Part shown: positions 8,024 to 16,676 of the stretch, in pieces
Layout of the letters: the number at the start of each line of letters is the position of its first letter
Position numbering within the stretch: position 1 is the first letter of the stretch
Assembly: GCA_964352025.1 (NCBI GenBank)
Contig: CAYGPZ010000002.1
Span: 291,983-355,982 of the forward strand
Direction of reading: 5' to 3'
From: Hirschia sp964352025
Lineage (GTDB): Bacteria; Pseudomonadota; Alphaproteobacteria; Caulobacterales; Hyphomonadaceae
Length of the DNA stretch: 64,000 nt
Notes under the pieces: model-generated
The model's database searches: none
What the model was told of the DNA's origin: nothing
Seen by the model: only the letters and a program-made list of their open reading frames with translations
Position numbers and translations under genes: made by a program

Positions 8024-9280
8024 TTATTTTGTCCATATTTTAGTCTGATCTAGCGGAGCCGGTGTAACTTGGTTTGTCTCTATATTGGTCCTGTTGTGGC
8101 CAGAGACTTTAAAAAATAGAGCATTATCACCAACGTCTAAATCTGCATGAGTTAGACGCTGTTCTGGAGTGGTTGAAGTTAATTGCTCAGCCATTTGTAG
8201 AAGCGCTGTTTCGGTAAAAGATGCGAATGTAATTATGACATTGCCAGCTGTCGCTGTGTGTTGGGTATAGATGCCGTAATCTGTATGAGTCTCGTTCGCA
8301 TCCCCTTGCACATAATAGGCTTTAGAATCCCTTTTATCTCTCAGATAGGCAAAATCCTGCTCCAACTGGTATGGGGTGCCTTTGTATATGTCTTGCAAAG
8401 TCGCCAATGATTTAAAGTGACCTAGGAATATTATATTGTTTTGCCGGATATCGTCGGGTGTTAGCTCTGAAGACATCTTTAGGGATACATCTGTATAGTT
8501 TCGCAGCTCTTTTGTTATAAACGGAAGTGAGAAGACCGCTCCTTTTCCAAAATACCGCAGCGGGGATTTTTGAGGAGTAACGCCCGGTGCGGAAACAATT
8601 TCAGAAAGCTTGTTTTCAAAATCGATATCATTGTTGATATCAAACTGCCTCACCATTCTTGTGGTGTTGGTGACGGGATCTGTTTCTTTAAAATGGTATA
8701 ACTCTCCCACGACAATAATTGTGGGATAGGAATTTGAACGCAATTTCCCCCAAATCGGTATATGACTTAGTTTGGGTTCTACCGATGCAGAGACTTCATT
8801 TGGAGGGCCTTTGCCAAGGGCATACCCTGTTATGCCAGTAATTATAGATAGGCCAGCTGCAATTAAGCCAATGACTAAGTAGAGGTGCTTAGAATGGGTA
8901 GGAATGTGAATGGGCAGGGAGGGGGCATCAACTCTGTTTTTCCATTCCAGTTTATAGCTGCCCCTAGGGATATAGAAAATCAGCTCATCTTTTGAGCCTT
9001 CGTTGAGATAGTAATTCTCTAGCTTCTTTCTGAGGTTGTGAACGTAAACTCGAACCGAAGAATCCGTTAGTTGAGAAAAATCAGTTTTTTTGAAAACATC
9101 TTGTGCGATTTCTGTTTCTCCGGGAGGAGCAGAATCAGAAAAGTCAGATCGTTTTGCCAAGTAAGAAAGCAAGTCAGAATAAGATTTAGCATTTCCAATA
9201 GCTCCCTTTTCTATCAACGCAGACACTTCTTCGGAAACATTAATGTTATCTAACTGGCTGTTTTTCAATGCGTAATTCAA
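8024..9280 (-). CDS. Membrane-anchored winged-helix regulator with periplasmic domain
   Basis: 418 residues with a ToxR/CadC-like layout but no receiver domain. The N-terminal part (about 65-117) has the OmpR-type winged-helix signature SSVRVYVHNLRKKLENYY...IPRGSYKLEW. One transmembrane helix (about 133-157, LYLVIGLIAAGLSIITGITGYALG) leads to a periplasmic domain of about 260 residues that I cannot assign. The apparent start is TTG 9280, just inside an upstream in-frame stop, without a clear ribosome site; TTG 9268 is an alternative. It converges on the TonB receptor and diverges from the BNR_4 lipoprotein operon. That position suggests it senses a periplasmic sugar or envelope signal and controls both flanking units (inference). 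Confidence 0.75.
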   Translation of the reverse strand: MNYALKNSQLDNINVSEEVSALIEKGAIGNAKSYSDLLSYLAKRSDFSDSAPPGETEIAQDVFKKTDFSQLTDSSVRVYVHNLRKKLENYYLNEGSKDELIFYIPRGSYKLEWKNRVDAPSLPIHIPTHSKHLYLVIGLIAAGLSIITGITGYALGKGPPNEVSASVEPKLSHIPIWGKLRSNSYPTIIVVGELYHFKETDPVTNTTRMVRQFDINNDIDFENKLSEIVSAPGVTPQKSPLRYFGKGAVFSLPFITKELRNYTDVSLKMSSELTPDDIRQNNIIFLGHFKSLATLQDIYKGTPYQLEQDFAYLRDKRDSKAYYVQGDANETHTDYGIYTQHTATAGNVIITFASFTETALLQMAEQLTSTTPEQRLTHADLDVGDNALFFKVSGHNRTNIETNQVTPAPLDQTKIWTK

Positions 9281-9408
9281 CGTTGTTTAACGGTTAAAGA
9301 TAAGGTTTTACTTTGAATCCTTGGCGATATTCTTTCTCATTACATAGCTGTCATATGTTGCCGTAAAAACCTTATTAAGAAAAGGGGCGGCCGGAGGAGG
9401 AATAGAAG
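9281..9408. promoter_or_regulatory. Divergent control region between regulator and BNR_4 operon
   Basis: This 128-base AT-rich gap separates the leftward regulator gene from the rightward sugar operon and must hold both promoters if each is transcribed alone. The rightward gene has a very strong ribosome site, GGAGGAGG at 9393-9400. I see no clear minus-35/minus-10 pair and no obvious long palindrome. Confidence 0.4.
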
Positions 9409-10812
9409 ATGGAGCATCGCTCAAAACGTGGTCGAGTGCGTCAGCCGATGCTGGTAGCTGCATTATTGTTATTACCATCCTGTGCGATGGATAATTATTC
9501 TCAGTCAGAACCAGTCCCTAGCGTAAGTAAGATCGAAAAGACCACCTTTTTGTCAGACGCAGGATGGTGTTGGTATCAAGACCCTCGCGTTATTATCAAT
9601 AACGGAAAGCTAATTGTTGGTGGTATTAGTGGTATTGATGGAGACGTAAAAGTCGGTGTCTATGATCTAGCAACGAATACCTTTGAAGGTCAGATTACGT
9701 TACATCCTGAACTTGAAGTTGATGATCACGATGCACCTGTATTCTATGTGCGTGACGATGGCAGCTTACTGGCAATGTGGGCCAAGCATGGCCGGGAGAT
9801 TGTACATTATTATGCTATTTCCGAACCTAACAATTATTTGAAATGGAGCGAACGCAAGGTCTTTGGGCACCCATTTGATATACCTGCGGGTAATGGGTGG
9901 GGCGGCGTGACCTACATGAATTTATACAATGTAGGAGCTGAAGATAAGCTGTATAACTTCTTCCGAGATGGGCCGACGTATAACCCGAGTTTTATGACTT
10001 CCACGGACGGTGGTGAAAGCTGGAATAAAGAAACAACGCATTTCATTTCTGATGAAGTGGATGGCAGGCATAGACCGTATGCAAGATACACGCAGGTGGA
10101 TAATAAGACAGTCGGTGTAACCTTCACAGACGCGCACCCTCGAAACTACGGTAACAGTCTTTATTACGTTGAGTTTGATGGCGATAAATTTGAAAATGTC
10201 GATGGCGCCTATGTGCACTCTATTGGCCAAGGACCATTAAAGGCGAACACAGCTGACAAAGTCTACAAGGGTACAGAAACAGAAGAAAAACCTGAAGGGT
10301 TTGGAAGCGTGCCCGGCGCTGCTTGGACAGTTGACCTTGAAGTGGATGAAGATAGCCACCCTCATATCGGCTATTCTCTTTACAACAGCAATATGGACAA
10401 TAGATTTCGTCTTGCATCATGGAGTGGCGAAGAGTGGATTGACCGAGAAATCGCTTACGCTGGTTCTCATTTATATGAGAGAGAAGCAAGCTACACCGGG
10501 TTGTTTGCGTTAGATCCTGAAGATCCAACAAATCTAGCCATTTCGACGAATGTTGATCCGAAATCAGGTGGAACACCAGATGATGTCCATGAAATCTATT
10601 ATGCTCAAGTCGCGGATGATGCGTCTACTGAAACTATAGAATGGACTCCCCTCACAATAAATTCGGATGGGACAAATATTCGTCCAACGATTGTATCGGG
10701 CGAGGGGTATAAAGTGGCTTTGTGGATGAATGGACGTTTTACCCACTATGAAGACTTTGACACCAATATTGTAGGCACCATTTTGGAACGTCCTAAAGCC
10801 ATAAAAGATTAG
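9409..10812 (+). CDS. BNR_4-family beta-propeller lipoprotein, possible polysaccharide lyase
   Basis: 467 residues. A short basic N-terminus and hydrophobic stretch end in a lipobox-like LLPSC (Cys25), so it is probably lipid-anchored in the envelope. The mature part resembles BNR_4 repeat proteins: GWCWYQDPRVII near the start, the DDHDAPVFYVRDDGSLLAMWAKHG segment, and an Asp-box-like STDGGESWN. BNR_4-like seven-bladed propellers include sialidase-like proteins and, as I recall, ulvan lyases of families PL24/PL25, but the catalytic residues cannot be confirmed by eye. It heads a compact operon, with the dehydrogenase small subunit 9 bases later. A role in binding or cleaving an external polysaccharide before oxidation is inferred. 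Confidence 0.75.
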   Translation: MEHRSKRGRVRQPMLVAALLLLPSCAMDNYSQSEPVPSVSKIEKTTFLSDAGWCWYQDPRVIINNGKLIVGGISGIDGDVKVGVYDLATNTFEGQITLHPELEVDDHDAPVFYVRDDGSLLAMWAKHGREIVHYYAISEPNNYLKWSERKVFGHPFDIPAGNGWGGVTYMNLYNVGAEDKLYNFFRDGPTYNPSFMTSTDGGESWNKETTHFISDEVDGRHRPYARYTQVDNKTVGVTFTDAHPRNYGNSLYYVEFDGDKFENVDGAYVHSIGQGPLKANTADKVYKGTETEEKPEGFGSVPGAAWTVDLEVDEDSHPHIGYSLYNSNMDNRFRLASWSGEEWIDREIAYAGSHLYEREASYTGLFALDPEDPTNLAISTNVDPKSGGTPDDVHEIYYAQVADDASTETIEWTPLTINSDGTNIRPTIVSGEGYKVALWMNGRFTHYEDFDTNIVGTILERPKAIKD

Positions 10813-10821
10813 GAGACTAAA

Positions 10822-11397
10822 ATGAGTGAACTGAAATTTAGTCGTCGTGTCATGCTGGGTGGATCCATTTTTGTAGTGAGCGCAGCAGCACTGGTAGGAT
10901 GTAAAGAAGAAGCCACTGATGTCGAAATAATAGCTCAAAACGGTCAATTTTTCACTGCGAATGAGCTGACTGTTTTGGCTGATGTCTCCGAGATCATGAT
11001 CCCAAAGACGGAGACCCCCGGCGCAATTGATGCGCAGGTGGCATCTGTTGTTGATGCGCTTATGCTGACTTGGGCGAATGAAGGGACGCGGCAAGAATTC
11101 AGAGATGAATTAGCAGCGTATAATACGCGCTCTCAAACAAGCTACGGCAAAGACTATTTAAATCTTTCCAAGGACGAAAGAACCGCGCTTTTGGTTGAGG
11201 TTGATAAGGAAGCCTTTTCCGAAGAACCGTTTGAAGGTGCTGAGGGGTATAGGCGTCTCAAATACATTGTTTTTCGAGCATATTACACCTCTGAATCGGG
11301 AAGTGCAGATCATGTACCTGTTCCTGGCGGATACTATGGAGACCTTACTTTAGCTGAATACAATGAATTGATGGCGGAGCGCTCTTATGGCGGATGA
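10822..11397 (+). CDS. Gluconate 2-dehydrogenase subunit 3 / LacC-like small subunit (Tat-exported)
   Basis: 191 residues. A twin-arginine signal (FSRRVMLGG) is followed by a hydrophobic stretch and VGC, which could be a lipobox. The mature domain (about 38-185) matches the gluconate_2-dh3 family (FFTANELTVLADVSEIMIP..., ending VPGGYYGDLTLAEYNE). These subunits bind a GMC flavoprotein and carry it through the Tat system, since the flavoprotein itself lacks a signal. The best-known parallels are gluconate dehydrogenase, FAD-glucose dehydrogenase gamma subunit and Caulobacter LacC. Its stop overlaps the GMC gene start by 11 bases, implying translational coupling of partners. Confidence 0.88.
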   Translation: MSELKFSRRVMLGGSIFVVSAAALVGCKEEATDVEIIAQNGQFFTANELTVLADVSEIMIPKTETPGAIDAQVASVVDALMLTWANEGTRQEFRDELAAYNTRSQTSYGKDYLNLSKDERTALLVEVDKEAFSEEPFEGAEGYRRLKYIVFRAYYTSESGSADHVPVPGGYYGDLTLAEYNELMAERSYGG

Positions 11398-13105
11398 TTT
11401 TGATGTAATCGTGGTGGGTTCTGGTATCACAGGTGGCTGGGCCGCAAAGGAATTTACTGAAAAAGGTTTTAAAACTCTCGTTGTGGAGAGAGGCCGTCAT
11501 TTAGATCATCCGGACCCTGAATATACGGATATGATTGACCCTTGGGACCTTTATAATCGTGCGTTAATGCCTGAGCTAATGGAGGATGAGGGGCGTTATG
11601 GGAATTTGCGAGAGAAAGCCTACCCATACTGGTCTCATGTTGCGCAATTTTTTGTAGATGAAAAAGAACACCCTTACTCAACACCTGAAGGTCGTCCCTT
11701 TATGTGGACCCGTGGTTATCAACTCGGTGGACGTTCCATTACTTGGGGGCGCCAAGCATACAGGTGGGGGCCGAAAGACTTTGAAGCAAATGCGAAAGAT
11801 GGACACGGGATTGCTTGGCCAATCGGCTATGATGATCTTTCACCATGGTATGATTACGTAGAAAAGTTTGCGGGTGTCTCGGGAAACAAAGATGGCGTTG
11901 ATGTGCTTCCGGATGGAGAATTTCTTAAACCGTGGGATATGAGCTGTGCTGAACAGTATGTTGCAGATAATCTGAAGAAAAACCGCCCAGATCGATCATT
12001 TGTGATAGGTCGATGCGCAAATCTTTCAGAAGCTAAAGATGTGCATTTGGACATTGGTCGTGGACCTTGTCAGGCTAGAAACCAGTGTTCGCAGGGCTGC
12101 ACTTTTGGTGCTTATTTCTGCTCGTTATCTTCAACATTGCCAGCAGCCCGAAGAACGGGAAATTTGACTGTTGTCACCGATAAGATCGTATCTTCTGTAG
12201 AATATGATGAAGAGAGCGGCCGTGCCGCCGGCGTTAAGACGGTTGATCACAACACGAAACAAGAAAACATCTATAAAGCCAAACTCGTGTTTTTGTGTGC
12301 TTCATCTCTTGGTTCTGTTCAAATCATGCTGAATTCCAAGTCCGAAACCTATTCAACCGGTATTGCTAATTCTAGTGGGGCATTGGGCCATTATATAACT
12401 GACCACTTTGGCGGTGCTTGGGCGAATGGTGTCGTTCCGGGGTTAGAAGACAAGTATTCTTTTGGGCGAAGACCGACAGGGATTTACGTTCCCAACTTTA
12501 GGCATGAAAAAGACGAGGAAGTCGATTTTGTCCGTGGTTATGGTTATCAAGGTTATGGTGCAATACGTCCTCGCGAAACATATGCAGATAAGCGCGCTGG
12601 AATAGGTGTTGAAGCGAAGAATGCAGTAGGAACGCCCAAACCTTGGCGTTTAGGGATGGGCATGTTTGGAGAAATTCTTCCCTACTATGACAATCAGGTA
12701 AGTCTGCATGCGACCAAGACTGACAAATGGGGCGTGCCGCTTTTACATATTGATGCTCATGGACGCGAGAATGAACGTAAAATGATGGTTCAAGCAGCTA
12801 AAGACGCTGAAGAAATGCTTATGGCGGGGGGCTGTGTTGACGTTAAAAGCGGGCACAATGATCCCGAGGCATTTATTCAGGTCGGAACGCGCACGCATGA
12901 AATGGGCGGGGCCTGTATGGGGAATAATCCAAACGAAGCAGTACTTAATAGGTGGTGCCAATCACATGACGTGCCAAATTTGTTTGTGACTGATGGCGCA
13001 TGTATGCCGTCATGTGGAACGGTCAATCCATCCATGACTTATATGGCTATGACAGCTAGGGCGGTGGACTATGCAGCTAAACAAATGAAAGCGGGGGCAA
13101 TATAA
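11387..13105 (+). CDS. GMC-family FAD dehydrogenase, probable glycoside 3-dehydrogenase catalytic subunit
   Basis: 572 residues without a signal peptide. The N-terminal dinucleotide-binding motif is VVGSGITGGWAA, followed by the FAD loop VVERG. A cysteine cluster PCQARNQCSQGC (Cys228, Cys234, Cys238, with Cys245 nearby) resembles the iron-sulfur site of FAD-glucose dehydrogenase-type enzymes. The C-terminal GMC active-site region has THEMGGACMG and CGTVNPSMTYMAMTARA, giving the His/Asn pair. Together with the overlapping small-subunit gene and the DUF1080 gene that follows at TAATG, it most resembles enzymes oxidising the C3 hydroxyl of glycosides (LacA type). Gluconate or another polyol remains possible. 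The cytochrome acceptor is not encoded next to it. Confidence 0.87.
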   Translation: MADDFDVIVVGSGITGGWAAKEFTEKGFKTLVVERGRHLDHPDPEYTDMIDPWDLYNRALMPELMEDEGRYGNLREKAYPYWSHVAQFFVDEKEHPYSTPEGRPFMWTRGYQLGGRSITWGRQAYRWGPKDFEANAKDGHGIAWPIGYDDLSPWYDYVEKFAGVSGNKDGVDVLPDGEFLKPWDMSCAEQYVADNLKKNRPDRSFVIGRCANLSEAKDVHLDIGRGPCQARNQCSQGCTFGAYFCSLSSTLPAARRTGNLTVVTDKIVSSVEYDEESGRAAGVKTVDHNTKQENIYKAKLVFLCASSLGSVQIMLNSKSETYSTGIANSSGALGHYITDHFGGAWANGVVPGLEDKYSFGRRPTGIYVPNFRHEKDEEVDFVRGYGYQGYGAIRPRETYADKRAGIGVEAKNAVGTPKPWRLGMGMFGEILPYYDNQVSLHATKTDKWGVPLLHIDAHGRENERKMMVQAAKDAEEMLMAGGCVDVKSGHNDPEAFIQVGTRTHEMGGACMGNNPNEAVLNRWCQSHDVPNLFVTDGACMPSCGTVNPSMTYMAMTARAVDYAAKQMKAGAI

Positions 13106-14442
13106 TGTCTACTAAAATGATTTCGATCGCTGCTGCGGTCTCGATGATGGCAGCATGTGGTACAGTCCCTGAAACCTCTGCTAAACCTTGGATAACACTA
13201 TTTGACGGTGAGACATTCAATGGGTGGAGAGTTGAAAATGGAGATGATCCATTTGAGATAGTCGATGGAGAAATTGTCGGAAAAACAGTGTCTGGCGTTC
13301 CTACACGCTACCTAACGACCGAAGATTCCTATGGAGATTTCATTTTTGAAGCCGAAATGAACAACTCTGAAGGTGATAATTCAGGTATTCAGTTTCGATC
13401 ACAAATTGGTACTTCGTTTTACTCGGGTTTGAATGGGTATCAATTGGAAGTAGACCCTAGTGAAAGGCGTTGGACGGGTGGGATATACACAGAAGGTTTA
13501 GCTGTGTGGAAACATCCGATGATAGCAAATGATGCTTGTCGAAATGCTTGGGACTATGACGGTTGGAACAAATTGCGCATAGAAACCAGTGGTGATCTTT
13601 TGCGGACATTCGTAAATGATATTGCGTGTGCCAAAGTGTATGATGAAACCCTGAGTAAAGGTCATTTTGGACTACAAATACACTCGGTTGGCAAAAATCC
13701 GGATAGAGCTGGTAAGCCTACTAAATGGCGTAATATTCGAATTAAAGAAAATCCGCCTCAAAGCGATTATTCTAGCGACAATTCAGAAACGGGATCTGAA
13801 AGTTATTTGTGGGATGAGCTAAGCCCGTACGAAACAGATAATGACTGGACGTTGGTTGATAATTCGACGACCAAAAATGCGATGTGGGCGAAGGCGGATC
13901 GGAAAAATTTGATCACAGAGTCAACTCGCGAAATATCCGTATTGAAATTGGAAAGCAAGCGGGAGACCAATGCAGCTATATCTCTTCCCAATAGTTCCTT
14001 TCATGCAATTATTGACTTTCAATTGGATGAAGGATCTGCCGGAGAGATACTTTATCCTGTAAGTTTTCAGGGCGAAAACGGGCAGGTTGTTTCCTGCATG
14101 GCTTCATATCGAATTTTTGACGATAAAAGCGTAAAAAAACGCGATAAGGGTGACCTAGAATTGATGGGAGCTCTTCGTGGAAAGATTGCTGCTAAAAACC
14201 TTGATGAAGAAGGCAGGAATAAACGTGTATTTTCAAAAGATGCTTGGAGAAGAGCCGAAATAAGAGTTGTTGATGACGGCGTTGAGCATTGGCTAAATTC
14301 TATACGTGTTGTGAAGTATAAACCAAACGAGTGCTCTAATTCAAATGCTGGTGATTTTGATAAAGGTCAAAGTCTGGTCTTTAATCTCGAAACAGGCAGC
14401 ATGAATATTGGAATGATAAAGTCCAAATCACTTGCCAATTAG
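13105..14442 (+). CDS. Two-domain DUF1080 (3-keto-disaccharide hydrolase-like) protein
   Basis: 445 residues; the N-terminus (MISIAAAVSMMAACGT) is an export signal with lipobox AAC. Domain 1 (about 28-215) is a clear DUF1080 jelly roll: WITLFDGETFNGWRV, NSGIQFRSQ, GYQLEVDP, WNKLRIETSGDLLRTFVN, GHFGLQIHSVG. DUF1080 proteins were shown to hydrolyse 3-keto-glycosides. The remaining 215 residues look like a second, diverged copy, with W...AEIRVVDDGVEHWLNSIRVVKYK mirroring the DUF1080 strand WNKLRIE...DLLRTFVN. Its start overlaps the GMC stop (TAATG), tying it to the dehydrogenase. It should act in the periplasm on the oxidised sugar (inference from family and operon). Confidence 0.83.
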   Translation: MSTKMISIAAAVSMMAACGTVPETSAKPWITLFDGETFNGWRVENGDDPFEIVDGEIVGKTVSGVPTRYLTTEDSYGDFIFEAEMNNSEGDNSGIQFRSQIGTSFYSGLNGYQLEVDPSERRWTGGIYTEGLAVWKHPMIANDACRNAWDYDGWNKLRIETSGDLLRTFVNDIACAKVYDETLSKGHFGLQIHSVGKNPDRAGKPTKWRNIRIKENPPQSDYSSDNSETGSESYLWDELSPYETDNDWTLVDNSTTKNAMWAKADRKNLITESTREISVLKLESKRETNAAISLPNSSFHAIIDFQLDEGSAGEILYPVSFQGENGQVVSCMASYRIFDDKSVKKRDKGDLELMGALRGKIAAKNLDEEGRNKRVFSKDAWRRAEIRVVDDGVEHWLNSIRVVKYKPNECSNSNAGDFDKGQSLVFNLETGSMNIGMIKSKSLAN

Positions 14443-14490
14443 AAAACATAACTAATCAGTTGAATGATTTGAATTGAAAACTGATCTTTA

Positions 14491-14535
14491 AAAAACTACC
14501 TCCAGCTCCACGATTTATTGAAGCGCTGGAGGTAG
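14491..14535 (-). terminator. Rho-independent terminator of hppA
   Basis: Read on the minus strand, CTACCTCCAGC pairs with GCTGGAGGTAG (14525-14535 with 14496-14506), an 11-bp perfect stem followed by TTTTT (A run at 14491-14495). It lies 15 bases beyond the hppA stop and may also stop rightward transcripts from the sugar operon, although no T run follows in that direction. Confidence 0.88.
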
Positions 14536-14549
14536 TGTTTGGTTTGAAA

Positions 14550-16676
14550 TTAGTGACCCAGAACTGCGAGTAGCAATAGGGCTACAATATTTGTGATTTT
14601 AATCATCGGATTTACAGCAGGACCAGCTGTATCCTTGTATGGATCACCAACAGTGTCACCAGTTACTGAAGCTTTATGGGCATCAGAACCTTTTTGATGA
14701 ACATTACCAGCAGAGTCGGTAAATCCATCTTCAAAGCTCTTTTTAGCGTTGTCCCAAGCACCACCACCAACTGTCATGGATATAGCCACGAATAGACCAG
14801 TCACGATCACACCCATTAGCATCGCACCTAGCGCGGAGAAACCTTGTGAGGGGCCTGCAATCCAGTAAATGGAAAAGAACACCACAACTGGCGATAGGAC
14901 AGGCAATAAAGAAGGCACAATCATTTCATTGATGGCTGATTTAGTTAGCATATCAACAGCACGACCATAGTCAGGCTTTTCGGTACCCTCCATAATCCCA
15001 GGACGTTCTTTAAATTGTCTGCGAACTTCGACAACGACAGACTGTGCCGCACGTCCAACCGCAGTCATTGCCATTCCAGAAAATAGGAATGGTAGAAGAC
15101 CACCAAAGATCAATCCAACAACAACATACGGGTTAGCAAGAGAGAAATCGACTTCGCCTATACCGTAGAAAAAGGAACCGGGTTCTGCGACTTTTGCGAA
15201 ATAAGCCAAATCCTGTGTATAGGCGGCAAACAACACGAGTGCACCTAAACCAGCAGACCCAATTGCATACCCTTTCGTGATGGCTTTAGTCGTATTTCCG
15301 ACAGCATCCAGCGCATCGGTATTCTGACGCACTTCGTCAGGAAGTCCTGCCATTTCAGCGATCCCTCCTGCATTGTCGGTAACTGGCCCAAACGCATCTA
15401 AGGCCACGACCATACCCGCAAGAGCAAGCATCGTTGTAACAGCAACCGCAATACCAAATATGCCGCCAATTATATTGGTAATGATTATACCAGCAATAAT
15501 TACTAGAGCAGGAAGTGCAGTGGACTCGAGTGATACTGCTAACCCTTGGATAACGTTGGTACCGTGACCTGAAATAGAGGCTTCAGCAATGGAGTTTACA
15601 GGGCGTTTTCCTGTGGCGGTATAGTATTCAGTGATGACGATAATTAGGCCAGTTATGACCAATCCAACGACACCACACCAGAACAAGTCTGTAGGCGTAA
15701 ACCCACCAAGGTCTACGTTCATATCTTTGAAGATAAACTGGATTGCGGGATAAAGTGCAATCAGCGAAAGAATGCCAGTTGATATAATGCCTTTATAGAG
15801 GGCCCCCATGATGTTGTTTGATTTTCCAAGGCGCACAAAGAATGCACCAATGATGGACGTCACAACACAGGTACCACCAATGGCAAGCGGTAGAACCATG
15901 CCTGCAAGTCTAGCGGATTCAGGCAGCACAATTGCAGCCAATACCATAGTCGCCACTGCGGTCACGACATAGGTTTCGAACAAGTCCGCCGCCATACCAG
16001 CACAGTCACCAACATTGTCACCAACATTGTCTGCAATAGTGGCGGGGTTCCTCGGGTCATCCTCTGGAATTCCGGCTTCAACTTTACCAACCATATCGCC
16101 ACCAACATCAGCACCTTTGGTGAAGATACCGCCGCCAAGTCTAGCAAAAATTGATATTAGAGAAGCCCCAAATCCGAGTGCAACGAGGGAGTCGATTACT
16201 GTCCGGCTGGTTGGATCAAATCCTGCTCCAGACGTTAAAAACATAAAATATAGAGTAACACCCAATAAGCCTAAACCGGCAACGAGTAAGCCTGTGACAG
16301 CCCCGGATTTAAATGCGAGGTCTAGGCCTTTGCTGAGGGAAGTTGTCGCTGCTTGAGCAACACGGACATTTGCACGAACAGAGACGTGCATTCCGATAAA
16401 ACCTGCTGCTCCTGAAAGAATTGCTCCAATAGCAAAACCTATAGCGGAGTAAATACCTAGTAATATCCATGTACCTATAAATATAACGGCACCAACTATC
16501 GCGATGGCAGTATATTGTCGTTTGAGGTAAGCTTGTGCGCCTTCATGTACCGCATTGGAAATTTCCTGCATGCGTTCATTACCAGGATCGGCCGCCAATA
16601 ATCGTTTGGTCGTCGCGATGCCGTAAATGATCGACAGCCCCCCACTCAGTACAATCAACCAGAGTGCTAATTCCAT
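14550..16676 (-). CDS. hppA: Membrane H+-translocating pyrophosphatase, K+-independent type
   Basis: 708 residues, about 16 membrane helices. It couples hydrolysis of pyrophosphate in the cytoplasm to proton export across the inner membrane. The pyrophosphate-binding signature is intact: EAGIPEDDPRNPATIADNVG followed directly by DNVGDCAGMAADLFE. The segment GNTTKAITKGYAIGSAGL has Lys and Thr at the two positions that separate K+-independent pumps from K+-dependent ones (which have Ala and Gly there), so this should be the K+-independent proton pump. The ATG is preceded by GAGGAGG. The gene is single, with its own terminator. Confidence 0.96.
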   Translation of the reverse strand: MELALWLIVLSGGLSIIYGIATTKRLLAADPGNERMQEISNAVHEGAQAYLKRQYTAIAIVGAVIFIGTWILLGIYSAIGFAIGAILSGAAGFIGMHVSVRANVRVAQAATTSLSKGLDLAFKSGAVTGLLVAGLGLLGVTLYFMFLTSGAGFDPTSRTVIDSLVALGFGASLISIFARLGGGIFTKGADVGGDMVGKVEAGIPEDDPRNPATIADNVGDNVGDCAGMAADLFETYVVTAVATMVLAAIVLPESARLAGMVLPLAIGGTCVVTSIIGAFFVRLGKSNNIMGALYKGIISTGILSLIALYPAIQFIFKDMNVDLGGFTPTDLFWCGVVGLVITGLIIVITEYYTATGKRPVNSIAEASISGHGTNVIQGLAVSLESTALPALVIIAGIIITNIIGGIFGIAVAVTTMLALAGMVVALDAFGPVTDNAGGIAEMAGLPDEVRQNTDALDAVGNTTKAITKGYAIGSAGLGALVLFAAYTQDLAYFAKVAEPGSFFYGIGEVDFSLANPYVVVGLIFGGLLPFLFSGMAMTAVGRAAQSVVVEVRRQFKERPGIMEGTEKPDYGRAVDMLTKSAINEMIVPSLLPVLSPVVVFFSIYWIAGPSQGFSALGAMLMGVIVTGLFVAISMTVGGGAWDNAKKSFEDGFTDSAGNVHQKGSDAHKASVTGDTVGDPYKDTAGPAVNPMIKITNIVALLLLAVLGH

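Noticed and set aside
8014..8034. GGACA/TGTCC hairpin after the TonB receptor gene
   Set aside because: Only 5 bp with an 11-base loop and no T run; too weak to call a terminator.
10564..11094. 176-codon leftward frame across the BNR_4/small-subunit junction
   Set aside because: Opposes two well-supported genes, low-complexity translation, no start signal.
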